Below, piece after piece: positions 1-9,279 of a stretch of DNA of 43,225 nucleotides (positions are counted from its first letter, which is position 1; each line of letters begins with the position of its first letter). This stretch comes from Candidatus Poribacteria bacterium (GTDB lineage: Bacteria > Poribacteria > WGA-4E > UBA9662). The stretch is taken from positions 66,410 to 109,634 of the forward strand of contig PBVO01000059.1 of NCBI GenBank assembly GCA_002729015.1, read 5' to 3'. Made by a program: the position numbers and the translations under genes. The notes under the pieces were generated by a model. That model did no database searches. It saw only the letters and a program-made list of their open reading frames with translations, and was not told the DNA's origin.

Positions 1-70
1 TTGGATGAAGAAATAGTTCAGCTATACCCAATTTCAGCTTTCCATGATTTGAATTTTGTTCTTTATTCAT
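1..70 (-). CDS. Start of a further gene after the MacB-type permease (partial)
   Basis: An ATG at 68-70 on the minus strand opens a frame that stays open to the window edge. It lies only 4 bases after the stop of the upstream permease gene, so it is probably the next gene of the same transcription unit. The 23 visible residues begin MNKEQNSNHGK and continue with a mixed hydrophobic stretch. They could be the cytoplasmic start of another FtsX/MacB-type permease, but that is a guess; too little is visible to name a family. No strong Shine-Dalgarno sequence is seen, so translation may depend on coupling to the upstream gene. Confidence 0.4.
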   Translation of the reverse strand, partial: MNKEQNSNHGKLKLGIAELFLHP

Positions 71-74
71 GATG

Positions 75-1328
75 TTACTTATTTCTGATAGCCTCAATTG
101 GGGTTAGGCGAGCAGCTTGGCTCGCGGGATAATAACCAAAAGAAACACCTACTATCATGCCCATTAAGACACCAACGAAAATCGATTCTAAGGTTACTGA
201 CGAAGGCCATTCTACGCCAAAATCAGCAGAAAATTTATTGTTGAAAAATTGTCCCAAAACATTACTGAACGTGAATCCTGCAACCATGCCTAGAATGCTA
301 CCAATCAGACTAATCACGACCGATTCCACTAAGAATTGGAGCCTGATCTGAAAGCCTTTTGCTCCAATTGCCTTACGCAGACCAATTTCTGGTACACGTT
401 CCACGACAGACACTAACATGATATTCAAAATGCCAATCCCACCGACAAGCAGAGGGAAGGTAGTAATTATAATCATTAGTATTTGAATCACTGTTAGTAT
501 TTTATTAACAAAATCTAATTCTTCATCGACACTACTAATTTGGAAAAATGTTTCATCTTTGTGCCGACGGAGTATTAATTCCTCGACTTCTGATCTTGCT
601 TTCGTCAATAAATCAGGGGATTTAGCACGAACGCTGATACTACTAATCTGATTCCTTGGCCCGCTGTTGCCAGTACCAAAGTAAGTCTTACCTGTCGAAA
701 TGGGAATCAGAATTTTGTTGTCTTCATTTCCGTTGGGGTCGAGTCCTTTCCCTTTTTTTTCCATTACGCCAACCACTGTGTAGCGCTGATTATCAATCTT
801 GACTTCCTGACCGATGGGGTTAAATCCGAAAAATAAGTCTTGCCAAACCTCGTTACCAATAACACACACTTTGCCCCATAAATCTAGATCAGTACGGGTG
901 AGATAGCGACCATAGTCTGGAAACCATTGTTGAAAACTAGCTGATTCCTCGGTTGTCAGTTGAAGATCAGCTCTTTTGCTTTGACTGCCTTTTTGTATTT
1001 CTTTTCTTCCTAACCCATCTGTAGGAATAACACTTTCAACGGCTGAACAACCCTCTCTAATTGCGTTTAGATCGTCCATGGTAAGATACTCAGAGCTGGT
1101 ATTACGCTTCCATTTCCCTCTTTTTCGGCTCCATTCTTCTCGAAAAACGGTGAATGTACCCGCTTGTTGATTCAGACTGCTGGTCAAAATTGTTTTTGCG
1201 TTTTTGCCAATAGTAAGGATAGAAATTACCCCGGAAATACCAATGGTAATTCCCAAAATTGTTAAAGCTGTCCTGAGCTTATTAGTCCCTAAAGTACGAA
1301 AAGTGATAGATAAACTTTCTGCGAGCAT
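75..1328 (-). CDS. ABC transporter permease, MacB/FtsX type
   Basis: This 417-residue protein has the architecture of MacB-type permease subunits: one N-terminal membrane segment (about residues 17-40, after an LRTALTILGI-type motif), a long extracytoplasmic region (about 45-275) and three C-terminal membrane segments. The last part carries the family signature VGGIGILNIMLVSV followed by ERVPEIGLRKAIGAK. Proteins of this family couple ATP hydrolysis to mechanical transmission across the envelope for export of macrolides, peptides or lipoproteins. Unlike E. coli MacB there is no fused ATPase domain, so a separate ATPase must be encoded elsewhere; none is in the window. It follows a paralogue of similar length (421 residues) by 14 bases, which suggests a heteromeric pair. 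The transported substrate cannot be told from sequence. Confidence 0.88.
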   Translation of the reverse strand: MLAESLSITFRTLGTNKLRTALTILGITIGISGVISILTIGKNAKTILTSSLNQQAGTFTVFREEWSRKRGKWKRNTSSEYLTMDDLNAIREGCSAVESVIPTDGLGRKEIQKGSQSKRADLQLTTEESASFQQWFPDYGRYLTRTDLDLWGKVCVIGNEVWQDLFFGFNPIGQEVKIDNQRYTVVGVMEKKGKGLDPNGNEDNKILIPISTGKTYFGTGNSGPRNQISSISVRAKSPDLLTKARSEVEELILRRHKDETFFQISSVDEELDFVNKILTVIQILMIIITTFPLLVGGIGILNIMLVSVVERVPEIGLRKAIGAKGFQIRLQFLVESVVISLIGSILGMVAGFTFSNVLGQFFNNKFSADFGVEWPSSVTLESIFVGVLMGMIVGVSFGYYPASQAARLTPIEAIRNK

Positions 1329-1342
1329 GTTTTCGATATCCT

Positions 1343-2608
1343 CTAGTCTATCCTAAGAGCTTCCACTGGTTGTAGTCCCGCAGCCTTATTTGATGGATAA
1401 AAACCAGAAATAACTCCTACCATGGTAGAAACTAAAAAAGCGACAATAGCTGATTGTAACGACACTGCAGCTGGCCATACTGAATCTTTAATTACAAAAC
1501 TGGTAATAATTTGGCCCACAGAAAACGTTACCCCTCCAGCTAATCCTGTACCAATTAGACCACCTAACAGGCAAATAACCACAGATTCTATAAGAAACTG
1601 GAATCGGATATCATTTTTATTAGCACCTACTGCTTTTCTTAAGCCGATTTCGGCAGTACGCTCCGACACTGATACTAGCATAATATTCATGGTTCCAATT
1701 CCACCAACGATTAATGTAATAGCGGCAGCACCACCTAGTACCCACTGAATAACGGTTACTATCTTACTGATTTCTCGGATCATCTCAGCTGGTGACCCGT
1801 AATCATGATATATGTCAGCCCCAAATCTTTGTCGAAATAGCGCTTTAATTTGAGATATACTTTGGTCGACAGTTTCATAACTATTTGCTTTGGCCATGAT
1901 AGCTAGCCATCGGTTCTGTTTGCCCCAATACTGCGCTACAGTAGTAACTGGAATATCTATCCCATCATCCAGTCCAATTCCTAGTATACGGAACAGACCT
2001 TTTTCCATACTTTTATAACTGCCTATAACTGTGAATCGGTGTTGGTGGATTTTGATTTCTTGTCCTACAGGGTTACTATCGCCAAACAAGTGATTTTTGA
2101 CTTTATAACCTAGAATACATACTTTTTGTCCGCGTTTTATCTCCCAAGGCTGAAAATTACGACCATATTCGAATTCAAAATTAAAGAGTTTTTCATTTGT
2201 GTCCAATACGCCTGTGATATTGTAGGTTCTACTTTTAGTACCAAATGTAACTGTTTGTGCCCCGACCCAATTAAAGGCTGCTGCAGTTTTTATTGAGGGA
2301 CATTTACGAACGATTTGATCAACATCATCAAGCCATAAATTCTCTTTGATTGGATTTTCGACCCATTTGTTCTGTTTCTTAATACGACTTTTTTTTCCAA
2401 TCCAGATCATGGTTGTTCCGCTGAAATTCTCGAATTCGGAAACCGCAAATGATTCAATACTACCTCCCAGAGATACAGTAGTTACCACTATAAAGATACC
2501 GAGGATAATACCTAACATGGTCAATAGGGTACGAAATTTATTGCGTAGAAGTGCTTGCCAGCCAACCTGGAAATTGATGTCAGCCTTCAGTAAATTAGAA
2601 AGATTCAT
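1343..2608 (-). CDS. ABC transporter permease, MacB/FtsX type
   Basis: This 421-residue protein is a paralogue of the adjacent downstream permease. It has an N-terminal membrane segment after NKFRTLLTMLGIILG, a periplasmic MacB-PCD-like core (about residues 50-275) and the FtsX-domain signature VGGIGTMNIMLVSVSERTAEIG leading into the C-terminal membrane bundle. The product is expected in the inner membrane as part of a tripartite or MacB-like export/stress system. No ATPase domain is fused. It is the first gene of the visible permease unit; about 100 bases separate it from the upstream gene and I see no strong Shine-Dalgarno sequence before its ATG. The family assignment is firm; the cargo is unknown. 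Confidence 0.88.
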   Translation of the reverse strand: MNLSNLLKADINFQVGWQALLRNKFRTLLTMLGIILGIFIVVTTVSLGGSIESFAVSEFENFSGTTMIWIGKKSRIKKQNKWVENPIKENLWLDDVDQIVRKCPSIKTAAAFNWVGAQTVTFGTKSRTYNITGVLDTNEKLFNFEFEYGRNFQPWEIKRGQKVCILGYKVKNHLFGDSNPVGQEIKIHQHRFTVIGSYKSMEKGLFRILGIGLDDGIDIPVTTVAQYWGKQNRWLAIMAKANSYETVDQSISQIKALFRQRFGADIYHDYGSPAEMIREISKIVTVIQWVLGGAAAITLIVGGIGTMNIMLVSVSERTAEIGLRKAVGANKNDIRFQFLIESVVICLLGGLIGTGLAGGVTFSVGQIITSFVIKDSVWPAAVSLQSAIVAFLVSTMVGVISGFYPSNKAAGLQPVEALRID

Positions 2609-2707
2609 TTTTAATATTATCTTCGGTCTATTTTAAATTTGATACTTTATGATTTAAACAGGGAGTGAATAAGGGTAGCAACTGATACTTTTTCTACAAG
2701 ACATAAA

Positions 2708-3595
2708 TCAATCTAATATAGACCAAACAGCAGCAATGGTAAATACCCCCAAAGCCCCACCAACAAGGAATCTATAAGGATTATAATAAAATGAATCTTC
2801 TTCCCAGCCATAACTTGTTAATTCTTCCTCATATTCTTCTGTCACTTGATCTTTGGACGATATAGCTTCTGGAGGAATTAGATAGTCTTCATCATCGTCG
2901 TCGTCTTCTTCAGACCACCTGAGCTTAGTTTCTTCTATGCCTTTCATTATGATATCTTCCATTACCAAATTACCATCAATTTCTTCAGCACTTTCATCAT
3001 CAACATAACTCAAATCCTCAGGCCAGAGATTGGTATTAACGATATCAACAACTTCTTTCCAAAAGTCTTCCGAGTATAAGTCAAATTGCCATCCAATTTC
3101 TTGCCCAATTCTTTTCTCAGATAAAAGAGACATAAAAGCAATCGTAAAAGGGTTGAGGTCAGTTCTTCTCCCTTCTTCTTGTGCTATTCGTTGTTTGTAT
3201 ATACAAACAGCTACACGTAGATCTTCCCATATTAACCGACCTTCTTCGTCAACCGAATCCCAGTCAGCATCGTCTTGAGCAAATTTACCATTAAGTAAAT
3301 CAACACCAGCGTATATGTCATAAGACAATAGGAAATCCCACCATTGAGCGATGAAGTTTTTGTACAACATTTCACCCTTTCGGGTGGCGGCATAATTACC
3401 TGTTTCAGAATCAATATACCAATAATCATCGTAGTAAGCAGTTAATATTTCGTCAATATATTTGTGATTACCAGTTAGCAATGCTGGGATTTCTTCCTCA
3501 TCTTCTATCATCTTGTATAGAATAAAACGAGTTTGTAGTTTGGTACGTAGATGATCTGGCAAATCTAACTTTCGGCTGACTATTTGTTTTTCCAT
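2708..3595 (-). CDS. Hypothetical acidic protein with a C-terminal membrane anchor
   Basis: I do not recognise this 295-residue protein. It is rich in Asp and Glu, with an almost uninterrupted acidic run near residue 230 (EEDDDDDEDY), and ends in a single hydrophobic segment (about 271-293) followed directly by the stop. A tail-anchored protein with its bulk in the cytoplasm is therefore likely. The N-terminal third contains aromatic-rich stretches and an ATRKGEMLY segment that resembles a small helical or winged-helix fold, but this is only an impression. A GGAG lies about 14 bases before the ATG. Same-strand permease genes follow after about 100 bases, so a functional link with them is possible but unproven. 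Confidence 0.72.
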   Translation of the reverse strand: MEKQIVSRKLDLPDHLRTKLQTRFILYKMIEDEEEIPALLTGNHKYIDEILTAYYDDYWYIDSETGNYAATRKGEMLYKNFIAQWWDFLLSYDIYAGVDLLNGKFAQDDADWDSVDEEGRLIWEDLRVAVCIYKQRIAQEEGRRTDLNPFTIAFMSLLSEKRIGQEIGWQFDLYSEDFWKEVVDIVNTNLWPEDLSYVDDESAEEIDGNLVMEDIIMKGIEETKLRWSEEDDDDDEDYLIPPEAISSKDQVTEEYEEELTSYGWEEDSFYYNPYRFLVGGALGVFTIAAVWSILD

Positions 3596-3980
3596 CTGTT
3601 TAAGCAGTACTCCTTAATATTTCCATTGTCAAACGATTTATTCATTTTATTCATTCTGGTGATTTGTTTGATCATTTATAATAGGAAAGTATTTTTATCA
3701 GCTGGTATTATTTTCTGAGTAAATGGAATTTGATCTTAAAAAGTTGTTCTATTGAACACAAGCAATTTCTGTTAAATGTAGTAACGAAGGAGTTTACGTT
3801 TGTCTTGACTAACTTGGATGTGTTAAGTCATTTTCTTAGTTTGTATTTATCGACTATCTTTAGTTGGTTAGTTTCCATAGGTCGTAGGATTATATTTTTT
3901 AGTACGACCAAGTTTGAGTTATTGCCTATCTTATACTAAACTGTGACAACTAAACCGACTCATTGAGGACCTGTTAATAA
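3596..3980. other. AT-rich divergent intergenic region
   Basis: This 385-base gap lies between the divergently transcribed acidic protein and the sulfatase, so it should hold both promoters. A TATAAT sits at 3677-3682 without a convincing -35, and a TTGACT at 3805-3810 lacks a good -10. A 7-base inverted repeat (GGTCGTA at 3880-3886 and TACGACC at 3903-3909) could be an operator or a weak hairpin. A 69-codon frame on the plus strand looks like chance. Nothing else can be supported. Confidence 0.5.
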
Positions 3981-5366
3981 ATGAATAAAAAAAGGCCAAA
4001 CGTTATCTTCATTTTAACGGACGACCAGGGACCTTGGGCCGCAGGCTGCTATGGAAACAGTGAAATCCATACGCCAAATATTGACCGACTAGCTTCGTCA
4101 GGCATGCGTTTCGAGAACTTTTTTTGCACCTCTCCTGTTTGCTCACCGGCTAGAGCTAGTTTGATGACAGGCCGAATCCCATCGGCTCATGGTATTCATG
4201 ACTGGATTAGAGCAGGAAATATGCCACCAGCAACAGATCGTTACTTAGACGGACTAAGTTGTTATACAGATGTTCTACACGAAGACGGTTATATAAACGG
4301 TCTGTGTGGTAAGTGGCATTTGGGGGATAGCCTGAACCCACAACATGGTTTTTCACACTGGTTTGCTTTACCGACTGGTAGTAGTCGTTACAACAATGCA
4401 GAAATGATTCAGAATGGGGAAGTGGAGATATACACCGGTTATATTACTGATATCATTACTGACAACGCCATGAATTTTATCAGACAGAATGCCGAAAATC
4501 CATTTTACCTTAGCGTCAACTATAATGCTCCACATTCTCCTTTTGAAGGACATCCTTCCGAACTCATGGATTTTTACGATAATTGTCCTTTCAAAACTTG
4601 TCCGCAAGAGGTTGCTCACCCTTGGGCTACTGCAAACTCCCAGCGCCACTTAGGTAATCGGGAATCATTGAAAGGTTATTTTTCCGCTATTACAGCTATG
4701 GATCACAATATTGGTCGTCTCATTGATCTAATCGAACATCTTGGTTTACGCGAAAGCACACTTTTCGTTTTCAGTAGTGATAACGGTTATTCGTGTGGGC
4801 ATAATGGATTTTGGCATAAGGGTAATGGCACATTCCCACTAAACATGTATGAAAACTCCATCAAGGTGCCTTTCATTATGAGCCAGCCAAGCAAAATAGC
4901 TGAAGGTAAGAGCACTACAGCTATGGTCAGCCAGTATGATTTCATGCCGACTTTACTTGATTATATTGGTCTGAACATTAACGAAGACAACTTAAGTCCA
5001 GGGCGGAATTTTACCAGCGTGTTATTCGAACAGCACAACGAAGTACAAGACGAAGTAGTGATTTTTGATGAATATGGACCGGTGAGAATGGTCCGCAACC
5101 AAGAGTGGAAATACATTCATCGTTACCCTTATGGCCCCCATGAATTATATCATTTAGCAAATGATCCTAACGAAAGGAAGAATATAGTCGACGAAAAATC
5201 AAAGTCTGCTTTGGTAGAAGAAATGAGACAATTATTGGCTAATTGGTTCGATCGCTATGTAATTCCGAACCTCGATGGTTCTCGTTATCCCGTGACTGGC
5301 GGTGGGCAAGTCAAAAAGATAGGTCCCTTTCGATCAGGAGAAACATCATTTTTAACACGTGGTTAA
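3981..5366 (+). CDS. Sulfatase (formylglycine-dependent, alkaline phosphatase superfamily)
   Basis: This 461-residue protein hydrolyses sulfate esters, probably from sulfated glycans or related organics. The N-terminus PNVIFILTDDQG supplies the metal aspartates D14 and D15. The CSPAR motif starts at C54, the cysteine that the maturase FGE or anSME converts to formylglycine. GKWHLG (K111, H113), SSDNG (D267, N268) and H274/K280 complete the expected active site. No signal peptide is visible at the N-terminus, unusual for a polysaccharide sulfatase and suggesting a cytoplasmic substrate or a missed export signal. No maturase gene is in the window. The ATG at 3981 has a GAGG about 12 bases upstream. 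The next gene converges with only 13 bases between the stops. Confidence 0.93.
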   Translation: MNKKRPNVIFILTDDQGPWAAGCYGNSEIHTPNIDRLASSGMRFENFFCTSPVCSPARASLMTGRIPSAHGIHDWIRAGNMPPATDRYLDGLSCYTDVLHEDGYINGLCGKWHLGDSLNPQHGFSHWFALPTGSSRYNNAEMIQNGEVEIYTGYITDIITDNAMNFIRQNAENPFYLSVNYNAPHSPFEGHPSELMDFYDNCPFKTCPQEVAHPWATANSQRHLGNRESLKGYFSAITAMDHNIGRLIDLIEHLGLRESTLFVFSSDNGYSCGHNGFWHKGNGTFPLNMYENSIKVPFIMSQPSKIAEGKSTTAMVSQYDFMPTLLDYIGLNINEDNLSPGRNFTSVLFEQHNEVQDEVVIFDEYGPVRMVRNQEWKYIHRYPYGPHELYHLANDPNERKNIVDEKSKSALVEEMRQLLANWFDRYVIPNLDGSRYPVTGGGQVKKIGPFRSGETSFLTRG

Positions 5367-5379
5367 TCAGTAATCTCAT

Positions 5380-6291
5380 CTAGTTGTAAATCAAGTCTAA
5401 TACTAGACGACCAACGATTTCCAAACTATTCGCACTACACTTGTCGACCGTGTCATCAACTGTATGCCAGTATGGATAGTTGAAGTCAATTAAGTTAATA
5501 GTAGGCAAGCCAGACCTAATTAGTGGTATATGGTCGTCCATAACGGCGGCCCCGATTTTTTTGGGAAAAAACTCTCTTAACCCTAAATCAGCAGCCCGAT
5601 CCCATAGTGCTCCCATTAAGTCAGAGGAAGTTTGCCATGAATAACGTTCCATTGGAATTTGTAAGTCTTTGTCCCCGACCATATCTAATAAAATACCAAA
5701 GTTTGCATCCCAACCTTCTCGATTTTGGGCAAAGTAGGTCGATCCCAAAAACATATCGCCAATTTCGCGCCCATAATCTTCTCCATCAAAGAGTACAACT
5801 ATCACTTCGTTACGAAGGGGATATTGATTAAAGCTATTTGCTAACTCCAGCAGAACAGCCACCCCTGATGCCCCGTCATTAGCTCCCAAGATTGGCTTTA
5901 GCTGATTTTTTGGATTGACATCTTTATCAGCAAAAGGGCGAGTATCCCAATGAGCACATAAAAGAATTGGGGAACCATTTCCTTTACCAAATCTAGCCAA
6001 TATATTGGTCATAGTGATGTTATGTGCGGTAAAAGATTGTTCCACCACCTCGTCTGCGAGTCCTTCTAATTCATTCCGCAAATAGTCGCGTGTTTTTCTA
6101 TGTGCTACAGATCCCGGGTTACGAGGGCCAAAATCGCATTGTTTTTGTAAATAAGAAAAAGCTCGATCAGCATTGAATATGGGGATTCCTTGTTCTCTGA
6201 CTTGGCAAGCAAACTGGGGGTCTGAAAAACCAAGTAGGCAAAAGATCAAAACTAAAAAAACAAGATTGCAACGATATTGAAGGCCCAACAT
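5380..6291 (-). CDS. M28-family zinc enzyme, glutaminyl-peptide cyclotransferase-like
   Basis: This 303-residue secreted protein belongs to the M28 metallopeptidase superfamily and resembles glutaminyl cyclases, which convert N-terminal Gln to pyroglutamate. An N-terminal hydrophobic segment (about residues 9-22) looks like a signal peptide. The core motifs are CDFGPRNPGS, CAHWDTRPF (H114, D116), GANDGASG (D139), FDGED (E171, D172), MDDHIP (H254) and YWHTVDD (H276). This order matches the animal-type and bacterial QC-like group rather than classic aminopeptidases, where the second site is bimetallic. Whether it is a cyclase or a peptidase cannot be decided by eye. It lies 36 bases downstream of recR on the same strand. 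Confidence 0.87.
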   Translation of the reverse strand: MLGLQYRCNLVFLVLIFCLLGFSDPQFACQVREQGIPIFNADRAFSYLQKQCDFGPRNPGSVAHRKTRDYLRNELEGLADEVVEQSFTAHNITMTNILARFGKGNGSPILLCAHWDTRPFADKDVNPKNQLKPILGANDGASGVAVLLELANSFNQYPLRNEVIVVLFDGEDYGREIGDMFLGSTYFAQNREGWDANFGILLDMVGDKDLQIPMERYSWQTSSDLMGALWDRAADLGLREFFPKKIGAAVMDDHIPLIRSGLPTINLIDFNYPYWHTVDDTVDKCSANSLEIVGRLVLDLIYN

Positions 6292-6327
6292 TATGATTAG
6301 CTAAAGTGAAAGTGTTTTTCTATTTAG

Positions 6328-6936
6328 TCAAGGCATGAAAACTCGTCTTCCTTCTAATGCCCTAGCTATTGTAAGTTCATCAATGTAGTCCAAATCACCA
6401 CCCACTGGTATTCCTTGTGCGATTTGAGAAACCGATACACTGAAATGCTGTGTCAATTGCTGTGTCAAATAGAGACTGGTAGCTTGCCCTTCTGTTGTGC
6501 TACCAACAGCCAAAATTACCTCGTTAATTTGTCCTTTTTTGAGGCGATCGAATAAACCAGAAATACGCAAATCCTGAGGGCCAATTCCATTCAGTGGGGA
6601 CAAGACACCCATTAGTGTATGATACAGCCCTTTATATTGATTGGTACGCTCAATCGCTAATAGATCATCGGGTTCTTCCACAACACAGATCAAATTTTGA
6701 TTGCGCTTCGGGTCAATACAAATTCGACAAGGATCAATATCAGTGATATTACCACATAACCTGCAGTGATCTAGGTTAGCCTTAACATCTTTTATTGATT
6801 CAGCAATTCCTTTTGCGTCTCCCTCAGTCATTTTTAAAAAATAGAAGGCGAGTCGCTGGGCTGACTTAGGACCGATAGTCGGTAACTTTTGCAATTGGCT
6901 GATCAACCGAGCCATTGGTTCTGGATAAGGGCTCAT
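6328..6936 (-). CDS. recR: Recombination mediator RecR
   Basis: RecR works with RecO (and RecF) to load RecA on SSB-coated single-stranded DNA. The 202-residue length is standard. An N-terminal helix-hairpin-helix occurs at about residues 10-35 (LPTIGPKSAQRLAFYF), a four-cysteine zinc finger at C58, C61, C70 and C73, and the Toprim domain follows with VVEEPDDLLAIE and the G-rich region ISGLFDRL. The C-terminus contains the conserved GIPVGGDLDYIDELT segment. It follows ebfC by 8 bases and dnaX further upstream, the classic dnaX-ebfC-recR order, so the three are almost surely co-transcribed. Confidence 0.97.
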   Translation of the reverse strand: MSPYPEPMARLISQLQKLPTIGPKSAQRLAFYFLKMTEGDAKGIAESIKDVKANLDHCRLCGNITDIDPCRICIDPKRNQNLICVVEEPDDLLAIERTNQYKGLYHTLMGVLSPLNGIGPQDLRISGLFDRLKKGQINEVILAVGSTTEGQATSLYLTQQLTQHFSVSVSQIAQGIPVGGDLDYIDELTIARALEGRRVFMP

Positions 6937-6944
6937 CAGCTATT

Positions 6945-7253
6945 CTACATCATACCGGGGATTTTGATTCCACCAGTTAATTTACCCATCTCATCTCCCA
7001 TTAATTCTTGCGCCTTGTGATGTGCTTCGCTAACAGCCGCAACGATCAAGTCTTCTAGCATTTCAATATCATCTGGGTCAACAACCTCAGGCGATAACTT
7101 GATTGAGACAATCTCACCGCTACCATTTGCCATCGCTGTTACCATACCCCCACCGACGGAAGCTTCAACTGTCCTATTGGTCATTTCTTCTTGTACTTCC
7201 ATCATTCGCTTTTGCATCTTTTGGGCTTGCTTCATCAAATTATTCATGTTCAT
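6945..7253 (-). CDS. ebfC: YbaB/EbfC family nucleoid-associated protein
   Basis: This is a 102-residue DNA-binding dimer of the YbaB/EbfC family, thought to shape the nucleoid and to act in recombination repair. The N-terminal helix ([17 protein letters not shown]) is followed by the typical [16 protein letters not shown] strand pair and a helical segment [16 protein letters not shown]; the C-terminus is Gly- and Met-rich. Family, length and position between dnaX and recR all agree. The RBS region is not strong. The functional role is known only in outline for the family. Confidence 0.95.
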   Translation of the reverse strand: MNMNNLMKQAQKMQKRMMEVQEEMTNRTVEASVGGGMVTAMANGSGEIVSIKLSPEVVDPDDIEMLEDLIVAAVSEAHHKAQELMGDEMGKLTGGIKIPGMM

Positions 7254-7300
7254 TATTATTACCTCAATTAGGTGAGTAAGTTTTTCTTGTAATAACAGAA

Positions 7301-9181
7301 TTACTTAGGTTGGATTTTTAGGATCTTGGCATCGAACATACTTAAAACTGGGGACAAAGTTTCGTCCTGCATAACTTCTCTCTGGAGCATCAGTGGTGTT
7401 CTGTCCTGTTGTTGGCGTCGACGTGGTGTTTCGGTAACACGAGGAACAGAAGAATTATCTTCATCTGTTCCCGTTTCTTTTTTTACCGAGTTTGTTCGGC
7501 GTGAAACATTACTTGATCGACTTCCTTTTGTCGATGATCTCGATGATTTCACTACTAGGTTTTGCTGACGGACAAATTTCAGCTCAACAGTTCTACCAAG
7601 ATGCCGGCTCAGTAATTTAGCAGTTAACTCTTTATCTTTATCAGCTAACAACAGGACTGGTTTCACTAAAGCCACTTGAAAAGTAAAAATACCGGATTTT
7701 ATGTCATGTCCTAAAGTATTTGAATCAGATGAGGTTAACATTGCATCCTTGAGTAACTGATATGCAGACAAGCGCTGATTTTGCAAATCAATCAAGGTCT
7801 TTTTCCATACAGTATCAAGATCTGTATCTTCCAACGTACTTGTAAAATCGTCAGAAATTGAGCTTGCTTGACTTTCTGGATCTTCATCTTTTTTTTTGTC
7901 GATTTCGACCACCTGATTTTCAATACTCTCAAAACTAATTTCGACATCTTCGCCTTCGTTGGTCTTGTTATCCGCAAGCTCAACTTGCATTGGAACTGTA
8001 CTGGCTAAATCGAGGCGTCTTTCGATTACTTTTAACTCATTAAGTAAATGAGTTACTTCACTCAAGCTTTGAATGCCATGGTTCGTGGCACAAATCTCAA
8101 CCAAAGCCGATTCAAAAAGCAGATGTGCATATCCGTTTTTCTTAATCTCGTTGTATGTTTGAATCAATATCCTAAGGATACGGGATAGACGTTTCGCTGA
8201 CACTTGATTTTGACTAGTTTGATCTATCATTCGTTGGATATCAGTCGGTGAAGCTTGAATCAAATTGGCCAATTTCGTATCGATAGCTAACCGTCGCAGA
8301 TCACTAAAGTAAGCAATTAATTGTTGTAAACACTGAATTAAGTCAGCTCCAACTTTGGATAGGTTAGCTAAGTGCTGTATCGATGAAGTAACATCACCTT
8401 CGAGTATTTTTTGGGATAAGTTCTCAATCAACTGTGCCGCGCCTAAACCTAAGATTTGGTTAATGGCTTCGATCGAGAGATTTCTTCCTATTGATGCTGT
8501 TAATCTTTCAAGAATATTAGTCGCATCGCGAAGGCAACCTTCTGATTGGTGACTGATAACTGCAAGCCCGTCTTCGCTGATCTCGATAGACTCTGTCTCA
8601 CAAATTTCTTTTAATCGCTGTATAACCAATTCTTGTTCCATAAAACGGAAATCAAAGCCTTGGCAACGCGAAACAATAGCTGGAGGAACTTTATGATGTT
8701 CTGTAGTCGCTAGTATAAAGATGACATGAGCAGGTGGTTCTTCCAACGTCTTAAGCAGAGCATTGAAAGCTTCTAACGACAGCATATGAGTTTCGTCTAT
8801 AATATAAATTTTGAAGCGGCAACTAGCGGGAACTAATTGTGCATTTTCTTTCAGCTCTCGGATGGTATCGATGCCACGATTAGAGGCAGCATCCATTTCT
8901 CTTACATCGAAAGATCGACCGCTAGAAATCTCTTGGCAATTTACACAGCGGTTGCAAGGTTCTGGATCATTTTTTTCGACGTTTGTGGCACAGTTAACGG
9001 CTTTTGCTAAAACTCGGGCAACGGTGGTTTTACCCGTGCCTCGTGGCCCCCAAAACAGATAAGCATGACCTACTCTGCCAGTACTTATTTGGTTTTGAAG
9101 GGTGGTTACAACATGTTGCTGGCCAACGACATCCGCAAAAGCCTGAGGACGCCATTTTCGAGCTAAAACTTCATAAGACAT
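7301..9181 (-). CDS. dnaX: DNA polymerase III subunits tau/gamma (DnaX)
   Basis: DnaX is the ATPase motor of the clamp loader, here in a 626-residue tau-length form. The N-terminus [12 protein letters not shown] is the family signature. Walker A is GPRGTGKT (45-52), the zinc module uses C64, C76, C79 and C82, and Walker B is YIIDETHM (about 126-133), followed by the SRC sensor region. Residues beyond about 375 form a low-complexity linker and the tau-specific tail. Codons 429-431 are AAA AAA AAA; a -1 shift there gives Arg then a TGA stop, predicting a 432-residue gamma form (see separate feature). The gene follows the SRP RNA by 98 bases and precedes ebfC-recR. Confidence 0.97.
   Translation of the reverse strand: MSYEVLARKWRPQAFADVVGQQHVVTTLQNQISTGRVGHAYLFWGPRGTGKTTVARVLAKAVNCATNVEKNDPEPCNRCVNCQEISSGRSFDVREMDAASNRGIDTIRELKENAQLVPASCRFKIYIIDETHMLSLEAFNALLKTLEEPPAHVIFILATTEHHKVPPAIVSRCQGFDFRFMEQELVIQRLKEICETESIEISEDGLAVISHQSEGCLRDATNILERLTASIGRNLSIEAINQILGLGAAQLIENLSQKILEGDVTSSIQHLANLSKVGADLIQCLQQLIAYFSDLRRLAIDTKLANLIQASPTDIQRMIDQTSQNQVSAKRLSRILRILIQTYNEIKKNGYAHLLFESALVEICATNHGIQSLSEVTHLLNELKVIERRLDLASTVPMQVELADNKTNEGEDVEISFESIENQVVEIDKKKDEDPESQASSISDDFTSTLEDTDLDTVWKKTLIDLQNQRLSAYQLLKDAMLTSSDSNTLGHDIKSGIFTFQVALVKPVLLLADKDKELTAKLLSRHLGRTVELKFVRQQNLVVKSSRSSTKGSRSSNVSRRTNSVKKETGTDEDNSSVPRVTETPRRRQQQDRTPLMLQREVMQDETLSPVLSMFDAKILKIQPK
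7852..7914 (-). promoter_or_regulatory. Predicted tau/gamma frameshift or slippage cassette inside dnaX
   Basis: Nine consecutive A residues in the coding strand (7889-7897) form codons 429-431. A -1 shift, or insertion of one A by RNA polymerase slippage, reads AGA then TGA (7884-7886), ending the protein at residue 432. Eleven bases upstream lies AGGTGG (7909-7914), one mismatch from a perfect Shine-Dalgarno. Downstream, CAGAAA (7873-7878) can pair with TTTCTG (7852-7857) across a 15-base loop. These are the three parts of the E. coli dnaX cassette, where gamma is 431 residues; Thermus thermophilus uses an A9 run by transcriptional slippage. The downstream hairpin here is weak, so slippage may dominate. 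Prediction only. Confidence 0.65.
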
Positions 9182-9279
9182 AACAATTGCCCATCGGTGA
9201 GGTTTTCACAGAAATGAAGAAACACTTTGCTCTGAAAGGCGGGCGATTCGAATTTAGGAACTATTTGTAGCTCGTGAAT

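Noticed and set aside
3730..3939. Plus-strand 69-codon frame in the gap before the sulfatase
   Set aside because: No RBS, low-complexity hydrophobic composition and AT-rich chance frame; no family resemblance.
7792..7983. Frame in the +1 phase across the dnaX slippery run
   Set aside because: It is the shadow frame of dnaX; a deletion of one A would lead into it, but the -1 stop is the more likely regulated outcome.
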